Notes: generated from the letters alone by a model not told the origin. Shown: positions 16,185 to 25,771, counted from the stretch's first letter. The stretch: 33,654 nt of DNA from Chitinophagaceae bacterium (GCA_004299085.1 SCQV01000366.1:1-33654), one strand, 5' to 3'. A program made the numbers and translations.

Positions 16185-16230
16185 TTAGCCCTATGGGCTA
16201 ATCTTTTCGAGCCATCACCTTTGGTGGTGG
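16185..16230 (+). terminator. Two tandem hairpins, the first terminator-like
   Basis: TTAGCCC-TAT-GGGCTAA (16185-16201) is a perfect 7-bp stem followed by the T-rich TCTTTTC. CCATCACC-TTT-GGTGGTGG (16212-16230) is an 8-bp stem with one G-T pair. Together they probably end or attenuate transcription between SusD and the beta-propeller gene, or belong to a small structured RNA. Confidence 0.4.
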
Positions 16231-16267
16231 TAATTGACTCGCTGAGTTTTGGAATCTTAGGTTACCT

Positions 16268-16279
16268 GGAAACGATTTC
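16268..16279. promoter_or_regulatory. Candidate LacI-type operator before the beta-propeller gene
   Basis: GGAAACGATTTC fits the GAAAnCGnTTTC pattern of the three sites at 20023-20065 with one mismatch (second base). It lies 166 bp before the next ATG. The rest of 16015-16444 holds no gene that I can see besides the hairpins above. Confidence 0.35.
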
Positions 16280-16444
16280 TGAATTTTACAGTTAATAAAA
16301 TATGCATAGCTTGGCCTAATTTATTGGAGTCAAAAGGAATCTCTAATAAGAGAGAAGAAAGTACATGACGTTCGTATAATTTATTTCGTGCTTTCCGTGG
16401 TAATGAATTGGTATTTTAATTATTAAATGTAAAAACAATATAGA

Positions 16445-18427
16445 ATGTATTTTTGCTTGTATCTTTTCTTTCTATTGGTACTGTTATTTGGACACCAAAG
16501 TCAAAGCCAACACAAAATAAAGAATAATGATTATGCTTTATTCTCAAACTGCAACGAGTGGACACATGATTATGCCATGGGAGGCCCATCATGGGATATG
16601 TTTGAGCGACTTAGGGACAATCCTGTATTTAGGGGATACAAAGGTAGGGAATGGCCGGTTAATGGGTTCCTATTTTTAGACCCAGTAAGTAAGGATTGGT
16701 ATTTGTATATTGGTTTATATAGAGAATTTTACGGGGATTTTAAAGATTCTTCAACTACGAGAGCTTCTATATGTATAATTTATAAGTCGTCGGATAAAGG
16801 TAACTCTTGGCAAAGAATAGGAGACCTATTCCCCAAGGATATGACCTACTTTGATGATTCTCTGAAATACGTGAGTGCTCCGGATGTTATGGTTACTTAT
16901 TCCGGAGGGAAATATCACATGGTCTTCGACTGGGGAGCTAAGGATTTCGATTGGGAACATGCTTACCGAGGTGGATTAGGTTATGCAGAGGCAGAAAACC
17001 CTGCTGGCCCATGGACAGTGGCAGGTAAGCCGATAAAGGTGGATTCACAATTTTTACATCATCCGTTATTGGGTAGATATTGGAGGATGTACGCAGGTAT
17101 GATTATTAAGCGGAAAAAAGATTGGGTCTTATTGTACATGATGGACACCCAGCCACCTCGTAGTTGGGCCTTGGCTGCATCAACTTCATCTCGGCCTGAA
17201 GGACCTTACGGAGATACTAAGATTCTTCGTCATGTGGAAGTGAAAACATATTACCCGCCTCTTTTGGAATATTTTCCAGCATTTATTCATGACGGGTATG
17301 TTTATCTACCGGCTACCTCCGTTTCAATTAATAGGAATTATCAATATGTCTCTCGTGTGAAAATAGAAGATGTTATGACCCCAAGTAAATATCAAGTATT
17401 CAATGCTGGCTCTTTTTGGCATCCTGAAGACGTTGAGAATGAATATTGGGGAATCTGGGGGCAAACTTTTAGTGCCTTTATTGATAATAGGAATGATTCT
17501 ACGTACCTGATGTTTCCATCTAAAGACAAGAAAGATTACGGAACCATTAACATAGCAAAAGCATCTTGGAACCACTTATATAGAAAGAGAGGGTTTAACT
17601 TTGGTGCGAGTGAAGGAAATTCGTTTTCGTTTATTAAAAAAGGAATAAACGTTTCAGAAATAAACATGAAGTTTAAATTGGAAGGGACTATGCATCTTAT
17701 CTGGGATTTTCACTCTCCGATAGATATATTGAATGGGTGGGGAGAGTTTTCTCTGAGCCAAAACAGTCCAAACTATAAAGAGATTATAATTAATAAGTCA
17801 GGTTGGAAGATTAAGGTATATGATGGAAACAAAGATAATGTTCAGGTAATTGATTCCGGCATTTTTCATAATTGGAATGATAACGAAAATAGCCTTGATC
17901 TTAAAGGGGATAATGGGAGACATAGCCTTTTTATAAATGGTATAAAATGTTGGGAAGGGGAATTACAAAATAACCCTGGCGTGGTGGGAATAGAGTTAGA
18001 CCCTCATAGTTACTTATTTGATAACCGTTTTATAATATCTGGGGAAAAGGTACCATGCTATGTAACTTATGGCTTCTATAGAGCGCTTGTGAATGCAGGA
18101 AACCAAGATAGCGATTGGAATTTCAAGAAGAAGGACTCCTTGTTCCAATATGGCAGAGGGGCTGTAGCAAAAAAAGATTCAAGTTTTGCAAAATGGCAGT
18201 TTTACGGGAAAAGGTTTAATATTTTTTCACCAAAAGGGCCTTTATATGGAACTATAAACATATATCTTGACGGAAAATTACTCAAGAATATATCACTGAG
18301 ATCTTATCGCCTAAGGAAATCATCTATAATCTTTCAATCAGCAGCAATTAGTCCGGGTAAACATGCGGTTTATATTGAATCATTAGATGGCTTACTACCG
18401 GTTGATTGTATTAAAGTCGAACTATAA
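16445..18427 (+). CDS. Secreted beta-propeller glycoside-hydrolase-like protein with C-terminal accessory domains
   Basis: This 660-residue protein has an N-terminal export signal (LYLFFLLVLLFG, then QSQSQ). Residues from about 30 to 380 have repeated propeller-blade strands such as FLFLDPVSKDWYLYIGLYRE, CIIYKSSDKGNSWQRIG (an Asp-box-like turn), APDVMVTYSGGKYHMVFDWG and PAFIHDGYVYLPATS, as in GH43/GH32/GH33-like five- or six-bladed enzymes. Residues of about 390-535 look like a jelly-roll. The C-terminal 130 residues (KWQFYGKRFNIFSPKG, IYLDGKLLKNISLRSYRLRK) resemble a carbohydrate-binding module common in secreted Bacteroidota enzymes. I cannot place it in a known GH family or name the catalytic acids. 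It probably acts on the ligand of the upstream SusC/SusD pair in the periplasm or at the surface. Confidence 0.65.
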   Translation: MYFCLYLFFLLVLLFGHQSQSQHKIKNNDYALFSNCNEWTHDYAMGGPSWDMFERLRDNPVFRGYKGREWPVNGFLFLDPVSKDWYLYIGLYREFYGDFKDSSTTRASICIIYKSSDKGNSWQRIGDLFPKDMTYFDDSLKYVSAPDVMVTYSGGKYHMVFDWGAKDFDWEHAYRGGLGYAEAENPAGPWTVAGKPIKVDSQFLHHPLLGRYWRMYAGMIIKRKKDWVLLYMMDTQPPRSWALAASTSSRPEGPYGDTKILRHVEVKTYYPPLLEYFPAFIHDGYVYLPATSVSINRNYQYVSRVKIEDVMTPSKYQVFNAGSFWHPEDVENEYWGIWGQTFSAFIDNRNDSTYLMFPSKDKKDYGTINIAKASWNHLYRKRGFNFGASEGNSFSFIKKGINVSEINMKFKLEGTMHLIWDFHSPIDILNGWGEFSLSQNSPNYKEIIINKSGWKIKVYDGNKDNVQVIDSGIFHNWNDNENSLDLKGDNGRHSLFINGIKCWEGELQNNPGVVGIELDPHSYLFDNRFIISGEKVPCYVTYGFYRALVNAGNQDSDWNFKKKDSLFQYGRGAVAKKDSSFAKWQFYGKRFNIFSPKGPLYGTINIYLDGKLLKNISLRSYRLRKSSIIFQSAAISPGKHAVYIESLDGLLPVDCIKVEL

Positions 18428-18916
18428 CGGAACGCATGATTGTGCATCTGATTATGTTTATATATTCGGGTAGCCGGACAGAGAATTCTTCCCCTATAGT
18501 GTCAAGAAGTTAGTCTGAACAGTAACAACACATTTAAGCTGTAACTTTTTTTCTTTCGGAATATAAATCCCAATATTTTCACCACTCTTCTCAATCTCGG
18601 TACCGATTTCCCTATATGTTAGCTCTTTTCAGGTATCGTAGCTTTGGGTCCCTCATATATTCTGTATTATGGGATATTAAATATCGAATAAAAAAATAGC
18701 GAAATCAAATGCTATTGTAGCTTACATGTGTCTATGTTAAAGGACTAAACGATTACAGTATAAATAGGAAATGAAGTAGGAGTCTTCATTTCGTTGGGGT
18801 AGGGGTGTTTACAGAAACGTTCGTTATTTTAGACATTGGTAACTTGTTTGGCGATGTCGGTAGTAGGAATAAAGGGCCGGTACCTCACATAGCAAATAAT
18901 GCTGCAGTGTGTTTCA
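18428..18916. other. Gap between convergent genes with one gene-relic-like open stretch
   Basis: No full gene is visible. On the minus strand, 18494-18628 is open for 44 codons and reads like the end of a protein (TYREIGTEIEKSGENIGIYI, then PKEKKLQLKCVVTV). It has no start and is preceded by a stop in frame. It may be the worn 3' end of a lost gene. I do not recognise it. GAAACGTTCG near 18812 is not a good LacI site. Confidence 0.25.
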
Positions 18917-19942
18917 TTAAGAATTCTTCTTTTTATTCAATGAAGATTCTCTAACAACCAATTTACCATCCAAGATTATTGTCTTAGGATTGATATTCCC
19001 TGTCGAAGTTAATTCCTCTAGGAGTAACATAGCAGCAGTTCGTCCCATCTCATAAGTAGGTTGATCCACGCTAGTCAGGGATGGCTCAACAACTTCCGCC
19101 ATTTTTGAATTAGAAAAACCTACGAATCCAATGTCTTTAGGTATTTTAAGACCGTGCTTTTTTGATACCCTCATAGCTCCTATGGCAATAAGATCATTAG
19201 TGGCGAATACGGCATCGGGGATATTGTCTTGTTGGATAAGGGCTTCCATTGCTCGCTCTCCACCCTCAATCGAAAAACTGGTTTCAATGATTTGTCTGTC
19301 TTCGCAAGGGCATCTATATTTTTCCATTGCTCGTTTAAACCCCCTAATGCGTTCCTTAACAAGTGTAAGATGGGTATGGCCAGTAAGATGAACTATCTTT
19401 TGATACCCTTGCTCAATAAGATGTTCTGTTGCAAATAATGACCATTTATAATCATTGAAAAGAACCTTCGGGGAAGATAATCCACTATTAACGCGATTAA
19501 AAAGTACTACGGGAAATTTATCTTTAATAAGATGTTCTAAGTAATCAATATTCATCGTTTCTTTAGATAAAGATATCAGCAACCCTTCCACCATATTATT
19601 TTCCAGAGAAATAATATTTGCCAGTTCCAACTCTGCGTTTTCGTTAGATTGCATAATGATCACCTGATAACCTTTTTCATAAAAGACTTCCTGTACGCCA
19701 ATAATGACCTCTGGGAAAAAAGAATGTATAAATTCCGGAACGATGACGCCGATGTTGAACGAGTGTTTTTGAAGAAGTTTTTTAGCAATAGGATTTGGTT
19801 TATACCCTAACTCTTTTGCTTTTTGTAAGATCATCTCCTTCGTCTCCTTTCTTATATCATACCTGTCATTGAATGCTTTCGATACGGTAGCTACGGAAAC
19901 ATTTAGTGAATGAGCAATATCTTTTATGGTAATATACCGCAT
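18917..19942 (-). CDS. LacI-family transcriptional regulator
   Basis: This 341-residue regulator has the family's normal length. The start is taken at the ATG 19942-19940, giving MRYITIKDIAHSLNVSVATV, where the helix-turn-helix begins at once as in other LacI proteins. The longer frame from 19981 adds 13 residues not seen in the family. The hinge helix is NPIAKKLLQ and the sugar-binding domain starts at SFNIGVIVPEF. The FNRVNSG, AVFATNDLIAIGAMR and GFVGFSNSKMAE motifs are typical of the periplasmic-binding-protein-like core. It is divergent from the FAD oxidoreductase operon, with three operator-like palindromes between them. It probably represses that operon and itself until a sugar inducer binds. 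Confidence 0.93.
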   Translation of the reverse strand: MRYITIKDIAHSLNVSVATVSKAFNDRYDIRKETKEMILQKAKELGYKPNPIAKKLLQKHSFNIGVIVPEFIHSFFPEVIIGVQEVFYEKGYQVIIMQSNENAELELANIISLENNMVEGLLISLSKETMNIDYLEHLIKDKFPVVLFNRVNSGLSSPKVLFNDYKWSLFATEHLIEQGYQKIVHLTGHTHLTLVKERIRGFKRAMEKYRCPCEDRQIIETSFSIEGGERAMEALIQQDNIPDAVFATNDLIAIGAMRVSKKHGLKIPKDIGFVGFSNSKMAEVVEPSLTSVDQPTYEMGRTAAMLLLEELTSTGNINPKTIILDGKLVVRESSLNKKKNS

Positions 19943-20022
19943 GATCAAAGTATTTGTTAAATATGAAGATGTAAGATACAAACTCCTAAAATATTATTAA
20001 TAATTAAGTAACAATAAGGTTC

Positions 20023-20065
20023 GAAATCGTTTTCGTCTTTTGAAATCGTTATCGAAAACGGTTTC
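20023..20065. promoter_or_regulatory. Cluster of three LacI-type operators
   Basis: Three 12-bp near-palindromes with the central CG typical of LacI operators lie together. GAAATCGTTTTC (20023-20034, inside the longer palindrome CGAAATCGTTTTCG) and GAAAACGGTTTC (20054-20065) fit GAAAnCGnTTTC exactly. GAAATCGTTATC (20042-20053) has one mismatch and directly abuts the third. They lie 81 bp upstream of the LacI ATG on the minus strand and about 300 bp before the FAD gene, so one repressor could control both directions. Confidence 0.7.
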
Positions 20066-20087
20066 CTTAATTTCTTTAATAAAAAAC

Positions 20088-20118
20088 TTGGTGTCGGGGA
20101 GGCATATCTATTAGTTTC
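20088..20118 (+). promoter_or_regulatory. Candidate promoter for the FAD-oxidoreductase/SusCD operon
   Basis: TTG at 20088-20090 and TTAGTTTC at 20111-20118 are separated by 20 bp, within the 19-21 bp expected for Bacteroidota -33/-7 elements, although the -7 match is only 6 of 8. It lies just downstream of the LacI operators. It would give a leader of roughly 240 nt; I see no structure or gene in 20119-20363. Confidence 0.3.
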
Positions 20119-20363
20119 GCCCCGTCAATTAAAGGTTACAGATAGTTTATTTAGTTTATTCCGGCATTATTGCCTTCAATATTTCTATTGATATCATTTT
20201 TGAATTGTGTATTTCGTTTTAGCCTCTATACAGAAAGAATTAAAAGCCTTTCAGCCCTTAAAGAGGCACACGAGATGAAAAATGAAAAGAATCTTGTCAA
20301 TTTGAAAGATTTCTAAAATACTTTGAACTTAATTTTCCCTGAGTTAATCAGGATTAAAATAAA

Positions 20364-22658
20364 ATGAGTATTCTTTTTATGTTAAAAAACGATAAAGAAA
20401 CAATTCGTATTAATAAGCTTGTTAAGCTGAACGCAGGCATGGTAGTTACAGGGGGAGGAATGGCCGGGGTATGTGCTGCGATTACGGCAGCAAGGGCCGG
20501 AATTAAGGTGGTGCTCGTTCAAGACCGGCCTGTATTAGGCGGTAATGCATCAAGTGAAATAAGACTTTGGATATTGGGAGCCACCTCTAGTATGGGCAAC
20601 AATAACCGATGGTCCAGAGAAGGAGGAGTGATAGATGAAATACTAGTTGAAAATCTTTTTCGGAATAAAGAAGGTAATCCATTAATTCTAGACACCATTC
20701 TGTTAGAGAAAGTAACTAATGAAGCTAATATCACCCTGCTCCTAAACACAGCCGCTTATGAAGTAACTAAAAAAGACGAAAAAGTCATTCAATCGGTTAA
20801 AGCATTTTGTAGTCAAAACTCAACTGAATATGAATTGTCTGCCCCACTGTTCTGTGATGCTTCCGGTGATGGCATAATAAGTCATTTATCCGGTGCTTCT
20901 TTTAGGATGGGGGCTGAATCCAGAGAGGAATTTGGCGAGCAACTAGCTCCCGAAAAAAACTATGGAGAGTTGTTGGGGCATTCCCTTTATTTTTATAGCA
21001 AACGGGTGGAAAAACCGGTAAAGTTTATTCCTCCTGCTTTTGCGCTACAGGATATCACTAAAATACCACGATATAAAATGCTCAATCAGAAGGATGATGG
21101 ATGCAGACTTTGGTGGATAGAATATGGAGGAACAAAAGATACAGTCTATGATACTGAAACCATAAAATGGGAATTGTGGAAGGTGATTTACGGGGCTTGG
21201 AATTATATAAAAAACTCGGGGAAATTTGAAGACGTGGACAACCTTACCTTGGAATGGGTTGGCACTATTCCAGGAAAAAGAGAAAGTCGTCGCTTTGAAG
21301 GAATGTATATGCTTACACAGCAAAATATAGTTAATCAGACTCAATTTAATGATGCCGTATCATACGGAGGATGGGCACTTGACCTGCATCCGGCAGATGG
21401 TATTTATAGTAAACTACCTGGATGTAATCAGTGGCATGGCAAGGGTATCTACCAGATACCTTACCGTTGTTACGTGAGTAAAGATATTGACAATTTATTC
21501 TTTGCAGGTCGTATTATTAGTTCCACACATGTTGCGTTTGGGTCGTCGAGAGTAATGGCTACGTGTGCGTTAGGAGCACAAGTCGTAGGCTTGGCCGCGG
21601 CAATGTGTCGAAAACATAGCTTATTGCCGAAAGATATTATTGAAGAATCATGGATAGCTAAGCTGCAAAATGCCCTAAATAGAAGAGGACAGAGCATTCC
21701 TGGGATTCCTATTAACTATGGCGCAGATAGTTTAATGCACCAGGTTTCTATTGCAGTATCTTCTGTTTGCAAGTTAAATATTATTCCCTTTAATGGTGGT
21801 TGGTTGCGATTAGATATAGGCACTGCAGAGCTATTACCAATGAAAAAAGGTACGTGCTATCATTTTAAAATAAATGTAAAAGCATCGAAAAGAACAATAT
21901 TAACAGTTGAATTAAGAAGCAGCTCAAAGAAATTCAATTACACACCGGATATAACGCTTGAAACTATAAAAATACCTGTTAAAGAAGGAGAGCAGTTTGT
22001 TGAGTTACATTTTTCAGCACCCATCCCGGAAGACCAATACGGATTCCTTCTGCTTCGTCAAAATAAAGATATAGAGGTACAGGAAAGTATGTCTCGTTTT
22101 ACTGGAATTGAATCCATATTTAATGGAAAGAACAAAGCTGTTTCAAATAACGGGTACCAGGATGCACCAGAACGATTGGGTGTGGATAGTTTTGAGTTTT
22201 GGTGCCCGCGTAGGAGGCCGGAAGGGCGAAACATTGCTATGGAAATTTCACCGGCTTTAGAACCTTATGATCCTGTTTTTTTGAAAAACGGGTTCACTCG
22301 CCCCTACTTAAAAACAAATGCATGGGCAGCCGACCCATCAGAAGGGAATGCGGAGGTAGTTCTTACATGGAACAGTCCTCAAAAAATATCTTCTGTTACT
22401 CTCTTTTTTGATACCGATTTTGATAACCCCTTAGAGTCTTCATTAAGAGGGCATCCTGAGAATGTCATCCCTTTCTGTATAAAAGAGTATTCTATATATA
22501 ATGATACTGGCATAGTATTGTATAAAACAAACGATAATCACCAGACTATAAATAGAATAGATTTAAAAAGACCTGTTGAAACATCATATTTAAAAATCCA
22601 ATTCAAACGGCCAGATATTCATATACCTGTAACCTTATTCGAAATACTTGTTCAATGA
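20364..22658 (+). CDS. FAD-dependent oxidoreductase (FAD_oxidored type) with C-terminal discoidin-like domain
   Basis: This 764-residue protein opens with a Rossmann FAD-binding fold (MVVTGGGMAGVCAAITAARA, Gly30-Gly35), followed by QDRPVLGGNASSEIR. A second FAD contact, FCDASGDGIISHLSGASFRMG, lies at about 167-187. NLFFAGRIISSTHVAFGSSR near 380-400 is the typical 'GR..S..H.a.gs.R' region of PF12831 proteins. The last 160 residues (KISSVTLFFDTDFDNP to LKIQFKRPD) look like an F5/8 type C (discoidin) beta-sandwich. No signal peptide or Tat motif is seen, although the sugar-binding-like tail is more usual in exported proteins. It starts the LacI-controlled operon, 39 bp before the second SusC. 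It probably oxidises a sugar or sugar acid; substrate unknown. Confidence 0.85.
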   Translation: MSILFMLKNDKETIRINKLVKLNAGMVVTGGGMAGVCAAITAARAGIKVVLVQDRPVLGGNASSEIRLWILGATSSMGNNNRWSREGGVIDEILVENLFRNKEGNPLILDTILLEKVTNEANITLLLNTAAYEVTKKDEKVIQSVKAFCSQNSTEYELSAPLFCDASGDGIISHLSGASFRMGAESREEFGEQLAPEKNYGELLGHSLYFYSKRVEKPVKFIPPAFALQDITKIPRYKMLNQKDDGCRLWWIEYGGTKDTVYDTETIKWELWKVIYGAWNYIKNSGKFEDVDNLTLEWVGTIPGKRESRRFEGMYMLTQQNIVNQTQFNDAVSYGGWALDLHPADGIYSKLPGCNQWHGKGIYQIPYRCYVSKDIDNLFFAGRIISSTHVAFGSSRVMATCALGAQVVGLAAAMCRKHSLLPKDIIEESWIAKLQNALNRRGQSIPGIPINYGADSLMHQVSIAVSSVCKLNIIPFNGGWLRLDIGTAELLPMKKGTCYHFKINVKASKRTILTVELRSSSKKFNYTPDITLETIKIPVKEGEQFVELHFSAPIPEDQYGFLLLRQNKDIEVQESMSRFTGIESIFNGKNKAVSNNGYQDAPERLGVDSFEFWCPRRRPEGRNIAMEISPALEPYDPVFLKNGFTRPYLKTNAWAADPSEGNAEVVLTWNSPQKISSVTLFFDTDFDNPLESSLRGHPENVIPFCIKEYSIYNDTGIVLYKTNDNHQTINRIDLKRPVETSYLKIQFKRPDIHIPVTLFEILVQ

Positions 22659-22697
22659 TATGAAATGGAATCTTTATAAACAGTTAAACTTTAAGCT

Positions 22698-25600
22698 ATG
22701 AAACAGTTTTTTTATTTACTCATAATTTTCCTGCTCTTTAGCGGGATGAGCATTGCACAGCAGCGGGTAATCAAAGGTGTAGTCAAAAATGAAAAAGGTA
22801 ACGTCTTAGTTGGTGCCAATGTCATGGTAATTGGTACGACCAACGGCACGATTACCGATGCCAATGGTGGCTTCACATTGAGAATCAATAGAGATGATGC
22901 CATTCTGAAAGTCTCTTACCTTGGCTTCCAGAGTAGGGACGTTCCTATCTCAAATCAGACCTTTCTCAATATTAGATTAAATTCTAATTCTGTAGGGCTA
23001 TCCGAGGTCGTGGCGATTGGCTACGGGAGCATGAAGAGTGCTAATCTTACGAATGCGGTGGCAGAAATGAAAATGAATAAGGTTCAAAACAGGCCCATAA
23101 CCGGTATTGGTAGTGCCCTGGAAGGGCAACTTGCCGGTGTCAGGGTTCAGACAGCCGATGGAGGACTCCCGGGAGCCGCACCCAGTATTACAGTCAGGGG
23201 TATTGGCTCAATCAATGGAGGCACCGGCCCGCTTTACGTAGTTGATGGGATTCCCCTCAGTGGCGGACTTGATAACATTAGCACCAGTGATATTGCATCT
23301 ATTGAGGTGTTGAAAGATGCTGCCTCGGCAGCCATTTACGGTTCCAGGGGGTCGAACGGGGTCGTTCTAATTACTACTAAGCAGGGTAAAGAAGGTGGGC
23401 CGGTAATTAATTTGAATGTTCAGACGGGGATACAGGAAGTCATGAAGACCTATCAGGTCATGAACAGAGATCAATGGATCAAGTTTGCCATAGAGGAGAG
23501 AACAAATACGTATGCTTTAAACGGAGGGAATCCCAACGTACCTATTCAGGACAGGCCGGGATTTACCGCCATTGATCCTAAGTGGATAAGTGATCCGAAT
23601 AGCTTTCCGGATAATAATTGGGCAGATCTTATTTATAGAAAAGCCCCTTTTCAAAACTATCATTTATCGGTTAGCGGAGGGAGCCAGAATACCAAATACT
23701 ATTTTGGAGGAGAATACATGAACCAGGAGGGGCTTATGATTAACAGCGGGTATAAGAGATATTCCCTTATCGCCAACGTAGAGAGCCATGTCAATAAATG
23801 GATTGAGCTCGGATTAAACTTAAATGCCAATATTGCTAGTACTACAAATCCCGATGCTGAAAACATTGGAGGACCAGTAAGCAGGGCGGTATTCATGCCT
23901 CCAATCGTAGGCATAGATCAAAATACCGATGCCACAGGGTTCAACCCATGGGTACTAAGCGCCCTTGTTAATCCCTTACAATGGGCGAAGCAAGTAACAG
24001 ACCCATCGAATGACTCAAGGCTGTTATCTTCATTCTATGCCCAGGTCAATATCCTTGATGGACTCAATTTCAGGAGTACGGTTTCTGCCGGGCTGCAAAA
24101 CTCCAGAGATAATTATTATATGCCTAATAGCATCAACAGGGGTAAGGGTAGCCTTGCAGATTTTTCCACCGGTATGACGGTAAACCTGCTAAGTAATAAT
24201 ATATTTACGTACGATAATACCTTTGGTAAGAGCCACATTAATGCCATTGCCGGTTTTACTGCACAAAAGATTGATGCGCAAAGCAACTATGCTCAGGCAA
24301 CCGGGTTCCCGAATGATGCTGTCAGAACGCTGAATGCAGCGACACAGATTCTGTCTGCCACTTCCAGCACTACCGGTTCCCGTTTATTATCTTATCTGGC
24401 AAGGGCAATATACAGCTACAATGACCGGTATCTTTTTACCGCAAGCATCCGGCGAGACGGGTCTTCTAAATTTGGAACGAATAATAAATGGGGGTGGTTC
24501 CCTTCTGTATCAGCCGGATGGAGAATATCTGATGAGAACTTTATGAAGGATGTGCACTTTATTAATAATTTAAAGTTAAGGGCAAGCTATGGTATTACAG
24601 GAAACAATTCATTTCCGGGGAATAATGATTTTCCCTCAATTGGTGCCTTAGCCCAAGCTAATTATGTATTCGGTTCAGGGTTAGGGAATAAAATAATCGG
24701 GTTAAGGCAATCTACGCTGTCCAACCCCGATTTAACCTGGGAGAAAGATAAATCTACTGACATAGGATTAGACATCGGTATTCTGAATAACAGGATATCA
24801 GCCAGCATAGACTGGTATGACAGGCTGACCTATGGGTTGCTTTTAAATGTACCGGTTCCTCAGATAACCGGATTCAGTAATGCCTATCAGAATGTCGGGA
24901 AAGTTGATAACAGAGGATTTGAGCTTGAGCTGGATGCGCATGTTTTAACAGGACGATTTAAGTGGGATTTGGGCGGGAATATTTCCCATAATAAAAATAC
25001 CGTCAAACAACTCGGCCCAGGAAATACCCCTATCCCCGGGGTCGCAAGGGGAACTATTGTATCTTTAACAAAGGTCGGTGATCCGATAGGATCATACTAT
25101 CTTATCCCGGTCGTGGGCATCTTTCAGACACAGGAAGAAGTGGATACCAGTCCCGTGTCCAAAGTAGAAAATCCGGGCGACCTTAAATATAAGGACACTA
25201 ACGGAGACGACGTTATTAATGATGCGGACAGACAGATAGTAGGACACAATAACCCGAATTATATCTGGGGAATGACCAATTCCTTCCAATATAAAAATTT
25301 TACTTTGTCAGTGTTCCTCCAGGGCGTTTGGGGTAATAGTTTGGTAAGTACTAGTATGGCGGGTGAGGGCCAGTCCCGGCAAAATAATTTATCTCTATTC
25401 TTAGACCGATGGGAATCACCAGATCACCCCGGTAACGGGAAAGTCCCACGGGCGGCCGTGACGGCCAATTTGACAACAGCCTCTACCTTCTGGATGTTTA
25501 ACGCGAGCTACTGGCGGATACAGAATATTTCTTTGGGTTACGCTTTTCCGGATGAACTCTTTCATAAAATTAAGGGTATCTCAGGAGTGAACGCTTACTT

Positions 25601-25754
25601 AAGTGTTGAGAATATCGCCTCTTTCGACCATTATTATGGCGTTCCGGAAACAGGATCCCAATCTAATGATCCTTTAACCCCAGGTCTTGATGCATTAACC
25701 ACGTATCCATTAGCGAGGACCTTCACCTTTGGGCTAAACCTTTCCTTTAAATGA
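22698..25754 (+). CDS. Second SusC/RagA-family TonB-linked outer-membrane transporter
   Basis: This 1018-residue protein has a clean signal peptide (FFYLLIIFLLFSGMSIAQQ) and a CarboxypepD_reg domain (VIKGVVKNEKGNVLVGANVM). The plug carries VAIGYGSMKSANLTNAV, SITVRGIGSINGGTGPLYVV and IEVLKDAASAAIYGSRGSNG. The barrel ends in TFTFGLNLSFK. It is a standard-length SusC, unlike the first pair with its long N-terminus. Its codons look richer in G and C than those of the 11188-18427 genes, suggesting a separate origin. It ends in a 4-bp overlap with the SusD frame's first possible ATG. It imports the glycan handled by the BNR protein and lyase downstream. Confidence 0.96.
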   Translation: MKQFFYLLIIFLLFSGMSIAQQRVIKGVVKNEKGNVLVGANVMVIGTTNGTITDANGGFTLRINRDDAILKVSYLGFQSRDVPISNQTFLNIRLNSNSVGLSEVVAIGYGSMKSANLTNAVAEMKMNKVQNRPITGIGSALEGQLAGVRVQTADGGLPGAAPSITVRGIGSINGGTGPLYVVDGIPLSGGLDNISTSDIASIEVLKDAASAAIYGSRGSNGVVLITTKQGKEGGPVINLNVQTGIQEVMKTYQVMNRDQWIKFAIEERTNTYALNGGNPNVPIQDRPGFTAIDPKWISDPNSFPDNNWADLIYRKAPFQNYHLSVSGGSQNTKYYFGGEYMNQEGLMINSGYKRYSLIANVESHVNKWIELGLNLNANIASTTNPDAENIGGPVSRAVFMPPIVGIDQNTDATGFNPWVLSALVNPLQWAKQVTDPSNDSRLLSSFYAQVNILDGLNFRSTVSAGLQNSRDNYYMPNSINRGKGSLADFSTGMTVNLLSNNIFTYDNTFGKSHINAIAGFTAQKIDAQSNYAQATGFPNDAVRTLNAATQILSATSSTTGSRLLSYLARAIYSYNDRYLFTASIRRDGSSKFGTNNKWGWFPSVSAGWRISDENFMKDVHFINNLKLRASYGITGNNSFPGNNDFPSIGALAQANYVFGSGLGNKIIGLRQSTLSNPDLTWEKDKSTDIGLDIGILNNRISASIDWYDRLTYGLLLNVPVPQITGFSNAYQNVGKVDNRGFELELDAHVLTGRFKWDLGGNISHNKNTVKQLGPGNTPIPGVARGTIVSLTKVGDPIGSYYLIPVVGIFQTQEEVDTSPVSKVENPGDLKYKDTNGDDVINDADRQIVGHNNPNYIWGMTNSFQYKNFTLSVFLQGVWGNSLVSTSMAGEGQSRQNNLSLFLDRWESPDHPGNGKVPRAAVTANLTTASTFWMFNASYWRIQNISLGYAFPDELFHKIKGISGVNAYLSVENIASFDHYYGVPETGSQSNDPLTPGLDALTTYPLARTFTFGLNLSFK

Positions 25755-25771
25755 TATTAAATTTAAGAAAG

